Assembly: GCA_052387675.1 (NCBI GenBank)
Contig: JBQTIY010000001.1
Span: forward strand, 62,001 to 126,000
Source: JBQTIY01 sp052387675
Lineage (GTDB): Bacteria; Planctomycetota; B15-G4
Direction: 5' to 3'
Length of the DNA stretch: 64,000 nucleotides
Positions 16,571 to 23,877 of this stretch are shown in pieces; positions within the stretch are counted from its first letter, which is position 1, and each line of letters starts with the position of its first letter. The notes under the pieces were generated by a model, which was given only the letters and a program-made list of their open reading frames with translations, was not told the origin of the DNA and made no database searches. Both the position numbers and the translations under genes were made by a program.

Positions 16571-17479
16571 CTACGGATTGACGGTTTTCTCCGAGGAATT
16601 CTGCGAAGGTCTCCGCTTCGGGCTCCTCCAAAGAAATCCGTGCCAAAACACCGAGCGCCGCACGGATCGGCTCGTAGACCGGAGCAACTGGACGGGCGAT
16701 TGCCCGCCCATGGAGCCATAGGCCGTGAAAAAGTGCCGCGCGAGCCGGGCGGACAGGCCTGCCTGGTCTCTCAGTCGGCCCATCCGCAGCACTTTGGCCA
16801 AGGAGCGCCCGAGCCGAGTCAGGTCCGCGAGTCGCTTCTGACGATTCACTCCGCGGATGTCGCGCCGACACCGATCAAGATCCAAGATGAGCGCCGACTG
16901 GGGCACGTCCTCCCCATCAACGAAGAGAAAGTTGCTCACCTGCAGGTCGCGATGACAGAGGCCAACATCGTGAGCTTTCCGGAGCAGCTTGCCGATCTGT
17001 GCAGCGATCTTTCCTGGGTCGATTCCGGAGTGGACGGACTCCACTGGGTCCTGACCTCCCGACACTCGGGCCGTCGCGATCTCGAGTGCGTGCAAGCAGC
17101 CCGCTGCCCGTGTGATGCGCACAGCCAACACTTTCGGCGTGGGACACCCTAGTCCAAGGAGTTGCTCAGAAAGTTCGGCCTCTCGCAGGGGCCGTCGCCA
17201 ATCAAAGTACCAGCCCCGAAGCAGAGACCCGACCACGCCCCCCCGCTCCAGGCGTTTGGCCACGATCTCTCCCTTGGGCGTAGCCAGCACGTGAATCGGA
17301 CCGCGACCTCGCAGTCGATGCTTCCGTTCAGTCCCCCACTGTGACAGAGCGAGTCCGTCCAGAATGGCTGGAATATTGAAGGCCGACTCCCAGTTCAGTT
17401 TCACGACAAACGCCGTGCCGCCGCTTTGGTGCAGGCGGTAGGACTTCTGAAGAGCTGCTGGCAGATCGAACTTCGGCAT
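16571..17479 (-). CDS. Kdo-kinase / lipopolysaccharide-kinase-like protein
   Basis: 302 residues, protein-kinase-like fold of the KdkA/WaaP group, which phosphorylates inner-core LPS sugars. Key parts are an ATP-binding lysine in IVAKR (K75), the catalytic loop HRDLQVSNFLF (H176, D178, N183) and the metal-binding LILDLDR (D200/D202). The ATG at 17479 is preferred over a TTG at 17515. It is divergent from a GT9 glycosyltransferase at 17574, which fits an LPS-core role. No other LPS genes are nearby, so the substrate is unproven. Confidence 0.72.
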   Translation of the reverse strand: MPKFDLPAALQKSYRLHQSGGTAFVVKLNWESAFNIPAILDGLALSQWGTERKHRLRGRGPIHVLATPKGEIVAKRLERGGVVGSLLRGWYFDWRRPLREAELSEQLLGLGCPTPKVLAVRITRAAGCLHALEIATARVSGGQDPVESVHSGIDPGKIAAQIGKLLRKAHDVGLCHRDLQVSNFLFVDGEDVPQSALILDLDRCRRDIRGVNRQKRLADLTRLGRSLAKVLRMGRLRDQAGLSARLARHFFTAYGSMGGQSPVQLLRSTSRSVRRSVFWHGFLWRSPKRRPSQNSSEKTVNP

Positions 17480-17573
17480 GGCAGGACGCCAACTTAGCGG
17501 CCCATGAAGCCCCAATCCAAGTCTGATCAGCCTTGCCTAACTCCACCTGACCAGGCACTTCAGGGAGTGGCCT

Positions 17574-18623
17574 TTGCTAGCCTCAGTCAGCGTGCAGGCC
17601 GTCAACTCCACTCTGGTTGTTCGACTTTCGGCGCTGGGCGATGTGCTGTTTGCATTGCCCGCGGTTCAGGCGCTAGCCCGCAGCGGATGTGCCGGCCGGA
17701 TCACGTGGCTGGTTGAGGATCGAGCCGCTGCGCTGCTTGAAGGGCAGGAGGAGTTCTTTGACCTGCTGATCTTTCCCCGGCGCCGGTGGCTAGCCTGGCC
17801 CGGCTGGGTGGTGCGCCAATTGACCCGCCGTACCGACCTAGTGATTGACCTCCAAGGAAGTCTGAAGAGTCGAGTACACGTCTCGCTGGCGCGATCTCCC
17901 AAGAAACTCGGATTCGACGCCTCGCTGGCTCGTAACGGAGCCCAGCGGGCACTCACTCAACAGGTAGCCCCGCCACCTTGGGCGCGGCATCGGATCGTCC
18001 AGGCTCTCGTCCTGACTGCAGCGGCCGGCGCCCCGGTCTCTCGTCACCCGAATCGGCCAATCTTGCCCATCCGTGCAGATGCCAGGGACCGCGCCGCGGC
18101 GCTGATCAGGGACATCGCCGGAGCGGGACCGCTGGTGGTGCTGCACCCCGGCACCAGCGCCTTCGGCGCGCTGAAGCGCTGGGATGCACTCAACTTCGGC
18201 CGGCTGGGCGTAGAACTGCAGAGACGGGTCCAAGCCCGAATCCTCGTGACGGGAAGCCCGCCGGAGGCGGCTCTCGTCAACGAAGTCCTGGAGCAGCTCG
18301 CTGGCGGACCAACGCGGGCAGCACCCACTCGCAACCTACAAGAACTTGCGGCCATCCTGGGTGCCGCCGATCTGGTCGTCGCAGCAGACTCTCTGCCGCT
18401 CCACTATGCCAATGCGCTGGGCACGCCGGTCGTAGGCCTGTACGGGCCGAAAGATTCGGCTGTGACCGGCCCCTTCTTCGACCGAGCGCGCGTCGTGAGA
18501 GCTGGGGTCGCCTGCAGTCCCTGCACGCTGCGACGCTGCACTGACCGGATTTGTATGGCCCGACTCGAGGTTGCCGACGCGGTTTCTGCCGCACTTGACC
18601 TATTGCAGTCCGGTCGTTCGTGA
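17574..18623 (+). CDS. Glycosyltransferase family 9 (heptosyltransferase-like)
   Basis: 349 residues, GT-B fold. The N-terminal VVRLSALGDVLFALPAVQAL is the classic GT9 start, and VIDLQGSLKSR is typical. The C-terminal half has VLHPGTSAFGALKRW and the donor-binding stretch LVVAADSLPLHYANALGTPVVGLYGPKD. A late CSPCTLRRCTDRICM Cys cluster is also seen in WaaC/WaaF-like enzymes. Such enzymes add heptose to the LPS inner core at the inner membrane. The start is TTG 17574 with AGGGAG 6 nt upstream; GTG 17592 is possible. It overlaps glnE by 4 nt. Confidence 0.87.
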   Translation: MLASVSVQAVNSTLVVRLSALGDVLFALPAVQALARSGCAGRITWLVEDRAAALLEGQEEFFDLLIFPRRRWLAWPGWVVRQLTRRTDLVIDLQGSLKSRVHVSLARSPKKLGFDASLARNGAQRALTQQVAPPPWARHRIVQALVLTAAAGAPVSRHPNRPILPIRADARDRAAALIRDIAGAGPLVVLHPGTSAFGALKRWDALNFGRLGVELQRRVQARILVTGSPPEAALVNEVLEQLAGGPTRAAPTRNLQELAAILGAADLVVAADSLPLHYANALGTPVVGLYGPKDSAVTGPFFDRARVVRAGVACSPCTLRRCTDRICMARLEVADAVSAALDLLQSGRS

Positions 18624-21592
18624 TGCCGCCCCTTGCAGAGCTCGCGGCAGTCGTCGCTGGGCGTCGCGAAGGCCGCTTTGACAGCGATGGCCTGCGAGCT
18701 GCGCTGTCATCGGCCGGCTTCGAGGACGCTCGCGTTGCGGCCGAGGCCCTGGATCAGATTCTTGTCTTGGAATCGGCCGAGTTCACGGCCGAGGCTCTCC
18801 TCGAGGGCAGCCAGCGCTCGGCCAACCCGACCCGTGCTCTGATCAGCGTCAGTCGCCTGCTCTCCGCCCCCGCGTGCCCTCGTCCAGCAATTGCGGCTGC
18901 TCGCCTGGCATACTTTCTGGGCGCCAGCCAGCACATGGCCGATTTGCTGATCGCGCGCCCCGAACTGGTTGCGCTGCTGGGCACTCCTTTCGACTCTGCG
19001 GGCGCCCCGCAACGCTATCGCACAGCCGCCAGCCTGGAGCAACGGGAAGCTGAACTGCGCCGCTTGCAGCAGGAAGACCTGCTCCGCATCGCCTATGCCG
19101 ACCTCGTGGACGGACTGGATGTCGAACAAGTCACGCTGCTCCTCTCGCAACTCGCCGACTGCTGCCTCGCTGCTGCCGCTGCCGGCCTTCAAGCGGAGCG
19201 CCATTTCGCCATCATTGCGCTCGGTAAGCTGGGCGGCTCAGAGCTCAATTACAGCAGCGACATCGACCTCATCTTCGTCCGGCCCGAGAGCGCCTCGGAT
19301 CAGGTGTCGGCCGATCAGGTGGCCCGCAACCTGGTGCGACTGCTGAGCCGCCAGACCGCCGGCGGGCACCTCTATCGCGTCGACATGCGCTTGCGTCCGG
19401 AAGGCAGCACTGGGCAACTCACGCGCGGACTCAGCTCGTGTCTGCGCTATTACGAGGAGCGCGGCCGGCCGTGGGAACGGCAAATGCTGACCAAGGCACG
19501 GGTCGTGAGCGAAGCCGATGGCGCGGGGGCCGCCTTCCTCGCCGGAACGCGCGACTGGATTCTGCGCTGCGGCCTCGATGCAGCCGCCATCCTGCAATTC
19601 AAGCGACTCAAGACCGCCACGGAGGCGCATCACAGCTCACCCGAGGAGCGCGCCGACATCAAGCAGGCGCCCGGCGGCATCCGCGATATCGAAACGATTG
19701 TGCAGTTCCTCTCGCTGCTGCACGCTCGTCGCCGACCCGAGTTCATTCAGGCCTCCACGCTGCGCGGCCTCGAGCGCCTGCGCATCGCCGGTGCTCTAAC
19801 CAGCCTGGAGTCTTCACGCCTCCGCAGCGCCTACCGCTTTCTGCGCGAACTTGAGAACCGGCTCCAAGTGATGCACCGCATCCAGACTCATCGCCTGCCC
19901 ACCGATCGCCGGCCTCTGGCGCGCCTGATGAACCGCCGCGACGAAGGCAGTTTCGACTCGGAACTCGGAGAGCACCGCCGCCGAGTGCGCGAGATTTTCT
20001 CGCGCCATTTCGAGCGGGCCTTCGCCGACCTGGGTGGACGGGCGGCGAGTGTCATCGAACTCTTGCTCGACGACCGGGGCGACCCGCTGGCCGCCCAGCG
20101 CAGTTTGAAGGAACTCGGTTTCTCGCGTTCGGACGCCAGCCTGGCGGTCCTGCGGCGTGCGGCAGCGCCCATCTCGCGCTTTCTGCCCGCCTCGCCACGT
20201 CTGCGCTCGTCATTCGCCAGTCTGGCGCCCTCGCTGCTCGAGCGGCTGGCCCTCGCTCCGGACCCCGACGCAGCCTTCGACCGGTTCGAGTCGATGACGC
20301 GCGGCTTCGGCGGCCGCGAAATCCTTTACGCCCAACTGCATGACGAACCCCGCCTGCTCGGCATGCTCTGCGACTTGGCGGCCGGCAGCGCCTACCTGTG
20401 CGACCTGCTCAGCAGCGAGCCGCAGATCGCCGATGACTTCATCGATGCCCTGCTGACCGGGGTGCGAGGGCGCGAGCAGCGGCGCCGCCAACTGGCGCAG
20501 CTCGAGCGCCCCGGCTCGCAAGACCCTTGGCTTTTGCTCTCTGACCACAAGAAGCTTGAAATGCTGCGCATCGGCCTGCGCGACCTGCAGGACGCGGCCC
20601 CGATCCGTCAGACTCTGGCCGAACTCTCGCAGCTTTGCATCGATGTCTTGAGACGCGGCTACCAAGTCGTGCTCGCTGCCGCCGTGCGCGAATACGGGGA
20701 ACCCTTCAGCATTCGTGGACTGGCAGCGCGTGAATCAGCCGGCATGGTCGTGCTGGCCCTGGGCAAGGTGGGCGGACTGGAAGCCAACTACGCCAGCGAT
20801 GCCGATCTCATCTTCATCTACAGCAGCGACGGTGAGACTGAGCAGGGCACACCCAACAGCGTTTTCTTTGCCCGCGTCGCCGAGGAGTTCATCGCGCGGC
20901 TGAGCGGCGCCCGCGGCGGCCCGCGCCTCTATCGCATCGATACGCGCCTCAGGCCGGAGGGCGCCAAGGGCCCACTCGTCACCAGCCTGCGCGCGCTGGA
21001 GGCCTACTACCGTTCACCACGCGCGGCCCTCTTCGAGAAGCAGGCGCTGCTCAAGGCCCGCGTCGTGGCCGGAGATGCCGAACTCGGCCAGCGCGTGCTG
21101 TCACTCGTGCGCACTACGCTGCGCAGCCTGGGCCCGGCGGAGGATCTTGCCGCGAGGCTGCGCGACATGCGCGGGCGCATCGAGGCCGGGGCGCAGGGGC
21201 ACGACCTCAAGCGCGGCAGCGGCGGCATGCTGGACGTGGAGTTCCTGACCCAATATTTGCAGCTCCGGCACGGTACTCGGCAGCCGGCTCTGCTCGTTCA
21301 AGAGACTCCGCGTGCGCTGGAGCTCATGAGCGAACTCAATGTGCTCGATGCGCAGACCGCGCTCAGCCTGCGCGACACCTACCTCTTCTTTCGGCGCGTC
21401 GAGACTCGTTTACAGATCGCCCTGGGGCTCGACACCAAGGAAGTGCCCGCCGATGCACAAGCGCAGCGCGCACTGGCCCTGCGTCTGGGCTACATGGATT
21501 CAGCCGAAGGAGATGCCGGACACCTGCTGCTCGTTGATCTCGAACAGGCCGCCAAGCTCACGCGTGATCGCTTCGACGCGCTCCTTGTCTGA
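18620..21592 (+). CDS. glnE: Bifunctional glutamine synthetase adenylyltransferase / adenylyl-removing enzyme
   Basis: 990 residues with two nucleotidyltransferase halves, as in E. coli GlnE (~946). The N-terminal adenylyl-removing half has LGKLGGSELNYSSDIDLIF (~200-218) and PGGIRDIETIVQFL. The C-terminal adenylyltransferase half has LGKVGGLEANYASDADLIF (~714-732), RLRPEGAKGPL and GSGGMLDVEFLTQYLQL. It modifies glutamine synthetase in response to nitrogen status through PII; neither glnA nor glnB is in the window. The start is GTG 18620, overlapping the GT9 stop. Confidence 0.95.
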   Translation: MMPPLAELAAVVAGRREGRFDSDGLRAALSSAGFEDARVAAEALDQILVLESAEFTAEALLEGSQRSANPTRALISVSRLLSAPACPRPAIAAARLAYFLGASQHMADLLIARPELVALLGTPFDSAGAPQRYRTAASLEQREAELRRLQQEDLLRIAYADLVDGLDVEQVTLLLSQLADCCLAAAAAGLQAERHFAIIALGKLGGSELNYSSDIDLIFVRPESASDQVSADQVARNLVRLLSRQTAGGHLYRVDMRLRPEGSTGQLTRGLSSCLRYYEERGRPWERQMLTKARVVSEADGAGAAFLAGTRDWILRCGLDAAAILQFKRLKTATEAHHSSPEERADIKQAPGGIRDIETIVQFLSLLHARRRPEFIQASTLRGLERLRIAGALTSLESSRLRSAYRFLRELENRLQVMHRIQTHRLPTDRRPLARLMNRRDEGSFDSELGEHRRRVREIFSRHFERAFADLGGRAASVIELLLDDRGDPLAAQRSLKELGFSRSDASLAVLRRAAAPISRFLPASPRLRSSFASLAPSLLERLALAPDPDAAFDRFESMTRGFGGREILYAQLHDEPRLLGMLCDLAAGSAYLCDLLSSEPQIADDFIDALLTGVRGREQRRRQLAQLERPGSQDPWLLLSDHKKLEMLRIGLRDLQDAAPIRQTLAELSQLCIDVLRRGYQVVLAAAVREYGEPFSIRGLAARESAGMVVLALGKVGGLEANYASDADLIFIYSSDGETEQGTPNSVFFARVAEEFIARLSGARGGPRLYRIDTRLRPEGAKGPLVTSLRALEAYYRSPRAALFEKQALLKARVVAGDAELGQRVLSLVRTTLRSLGPAEDLAARLRDMRGRIEAGAQGHDLKRGSGGMLDVEFLTQYLQLRHGTRQPALLVQETPRALELMSELNVLDAQTALSLRDTYLFFRRVETRLQIALGLDTKEVPADAQAQRALALRLGYMDSAEGDAGHLLLVDLEQAAKLTRDRFDALLV

Positions 21593-21604
21593 GAGCTGCT
21601 GCCT

Positions 21605-22828
21605 TCAGGGCAGCAGCCGCGCCACCTCAGCGCAGGCCGCCTGAAAGGCGGGCGGGGTCCCCGCGAGTTGCCAGGTGAGTGCGCCCAGCGCCGACACGCT
21701 GAATTCCAGCCGCCAGTCCACTCCGCCCAGGATGAGTCCGTCGCTGCCGACCAGCGCCGACTGCATATCGGCGAGGATGCGCATGTCCCGCAGCGAGTCG
21801 AAAGAGGATGCCGTCTGATCAATAAAGGGTTCGACCTGGGTAGCTAAGAGGCAGTTGCCGAAAGCTTCGACGGCTGGTTCGCCTCGCCCCAGCGGCGTGG
21901 GCACCAGCCGCCAACCCAGGTCACTCACGAGCGTCGGGCCGCGGAAGACCCGGAAGCGCACGGCCTGCCGAAAGGAAAACTCCGCAACGTCTCGCCCAGC
22001 GTCGTCGCGATAGACCAGCAGGGCGCGCGGCGTGCCCTCAGCTTCGTCGCCGCCCAGAAAGAGGAGCAGCCGCCCCGCCAAGCGCTCCTCGACGCCCTCG
22101 ACACCGAAGGTGCTGAAGACCTCGAAGAGTTCCCGGCCTCGCTGAAGATCCTGCTCGCGGCGATGCTCGAAGTCGTCGAGTCCTACGGCATGCGAGAGCA
22201 CTTCCTCGAAGCTGGACAGCGTCGCGTCCAGGGCTGGATCACCGACCAGGCCCTGATCGAGCGGCGAGCGCACCGGGGCCAGCATCTGTGCGCGTCCGCG
22301 CGCCGCCCCAACCGCCGCTTCGTACATGCCTTGGAGCCGACGTTCGGCCTCCGCATAGCTCCGCTGCACGACCTCGCGATAAGTTCTGTACTCGTCCTCG
22401 CGCCAGCGGCGCAGCGCAGGATCGTTCGTGGCCAACCGTTCGGGTGGAATCACTCCGGCGAGGGCCGCTGTGAGATCCGCCTGCAACACATCCACTTCCG
22501 CGACGGTCGCGGCGAGGATCTGATCGAGAGCCCGCTGCAGCGTTGCGACCCGGGCGCGTCCATGCTCGCCGTGGGTGAGCAGTTCACCACCCGGCTCGAG
22601 CGTGCGCTGTCCCGTCGCCAGGACTTCGCCGCGAAGCGCGCTGCCTTCATTCCAACCGGCCAAGTCCGCAGCCGGCTCCGCCGAGGTGCAGGCGACTGTC
22701 AGCAACACACCTCCCAGCCACACACTTCGGCACCTGCGCAGCCGGTGTCCGCGCAAAATCTCGCTCGACTGTGACAACTGGCGGCACGCTCTCGGCATGA
22801 GGTTCTCTTGGACGCGGACCGACGTCAT
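21605..22828 (-). CDS. Putative lipoprotein with central helical region
   Basis: 407 residues from an ATG at 22828, which overlaps the upstream stop (TGATG) and has GGGAGGG 5 nt before it. An N-terminal hydrophobic stretch ends in a lipobox LLTVAC (Cys47), unusually late because of a 34-residue basic lead; an internal ATG at 22798 would shorten it. A helical, charged region (~75-260) and a beta-rich C-terminal part (LVSDLGWRLVPTP, GVDWRLEFSVSALG) follow. Family not recognised. Last gene of the phosphodiesterase-SDR-lipoprotein operon and convergent with glnE. Confidence 0.7.
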   Translation of the reverse strand: MTSVRVQENLMPRACRQLSQSSEILRGHRLRRCRSVWLGGVLLTVACTSAEPAADLAGWNEGSALRGEVLATGQRTLEPGGELLTHGEHGRARVATLQRALDQILAATVAEVDVLQADLTAALAGVIPPERLATNDPALRRWREDEYRTYREVVQRSYAEAERRLQGMYEAAVGAARGRAQMLAPVRSPLDQGLVGDPALDATLSSFEEVLSHAVGLDDFEHRREQDLQRGRELFEVFSTFGVEGVEERLAGRLLLFLGGDEAEGTPRALLVYRDDAGRDVAEFSFRQAVRFRVFRGPTLVSDLGWRLVPTPLGRGEPAVEAFGNCLLATQVEPFIDQTASSFDSLRDMRILADMQSALVGSDGLILGGVDWRLEFSVSALGALTWQLAGTPPAFQAACAEVARLLP

Positions 22829-23877
22829 CACTTCCCTCCCAGCAAGCCGTTCGACCGCATCCACTGCACTGTGGCAGGCAAGCCTTCGGCCAGACTGCGG
22901 CCACGATAGCCAAAGTCTGCTCCGGCCATGGCCGAGGTGTAGGCCCAACTATGGCTGTCCATCGCCGTGCGCTCCTTGCTAGCGCCCGTCGAGCCGCCCC
23001 CGAAGACTCGACGCAAAAGCCCGCCTCCGCCCGCGCGCCCGGGCGGCTTGACGCCCGAGTGCTCAGCAAAGGCCTGGAAAAGGCGCGCCAGCGAAATGTT
23101 TTCTCCGCCCAGCAAGTAATGCCAGTGTTGCCAGCGTGGTGGCGGCCAGCGGCCCGCAGCCTCGCTGGCGTCCATGGCGGCCAGATGTCCGGCCGCAACA
23201 TCCTCCACATGGACCAAGTTCCACACTTGCTGACCGGAGCCGGGGATGCCGGGGTACTGACCCGCCGCATGATCCGCGAGCAGTCGCACGATCCGATTGC
23301 CCGGCGAGAGGTCTTCGCGGCGCGCCACCGGACGCAGTTCCGGTCCGTACATCATGGTGGGCAGCAGCGCCAGCGCGGGCTCGGACTGCGAGACATGCTG
23401 GTTCACGGCATGCTCGGCGTCGTACTTGCTCTCCTCGTGCGCGTCGTGCATGTCACTCGGGTCATGGGTCCAGAACTCGTCGGCCACGAAATCCGGCGCG
23501 CTGCGCGGCTCGCCGGTGCGGCCGATCGCGAAGTAAGAACTCGTGTGCACGAAGCGTTTGACGCCCCGTGCGTGAGCCAGATCGAGCAAGGTCTCCACCG
23601 CCGTGACGTTGACGGCCCGATAGCGGTCGAGGCTTTGGCCGTCGCGCGTCTCGGCCGCCAGATGGAAGACTCGCTCGACACCCTCCAGGGCGCGCTCGAG
23701 ATCGGTGCGCACGGTGATGTCTCCGCGCACAATGCTCAAACCCGGCAAGCCTTCGAGGCCGGCCACGTTGGAATTGGGCCGGGCCAGCAGGCGCACCGCG
23801 CGGCCCTGCTTGACCAACTGGGCGACGAGATGCCGGCCCAAAAACCCGGTGCCTCCGGTGACCAGCGTGAGACTCAC
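22828..23877 (-). CDS. NAD(P)-dependent epimerase/dehydratase, extended SDR
   Basis: 349 residues. GTG start at 23877 overlaps the phosphodiesterase stop (GTGA). The Rossmann motif TGGTGFLG is at the extreme N-terminus (~7-14). VRGDITVRTDL, VFHLAAETRDG and VNVTAVETLLDLA are typical of extended SDRs. The active-site YxxSK appears as HEESK, so the Tyr position is His (see findings). The C-terminal part (YLLGGENISL, GVKPP) resembles dihydroflavonol-reductase/hopanoid-associated-type SDRs. Substrate not predictable. Confidence 0.82.
   Translation of the reverse strand: MSLTLVTGGTGFLGRHLVAQLVKQGRAVRLLARPNSNVAGLEGLPGLSIVRGDITVRTDLERALEGVERVFHLAAETRDGQSLDRYRAVNVTAVETLLDLAHARGVKRFVHTSSYFAIGRTGEPRSAPDFVADEFWTHDPSDMHDAHEESKYDAEHAVNQHVSQSEPALALLPTMMYGPELRPVARREDLSPGNRIVRLLADHAAGQYPGIPGSGQQVWNLVHVEDVAAGHLAAMDASEAAGRWPPPRWQHWHYLLGGENISLARLFQAFAEHSGVKPPGRAGGGGLLRRVFGGGSTGASKERTAMDSHSWAYTSAMAGADFGYRGRSLAEGLPATVQWMRSNGLLGGK

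Noticed and set aside
16415..17152. 245-codon plus-strand open frame with a TCTAAT box inside it at 16480
   Set aside because: It is antisense to the Kdo-kinase-like gene, which has an intact HRD motif. The TCTAAT may be chance.
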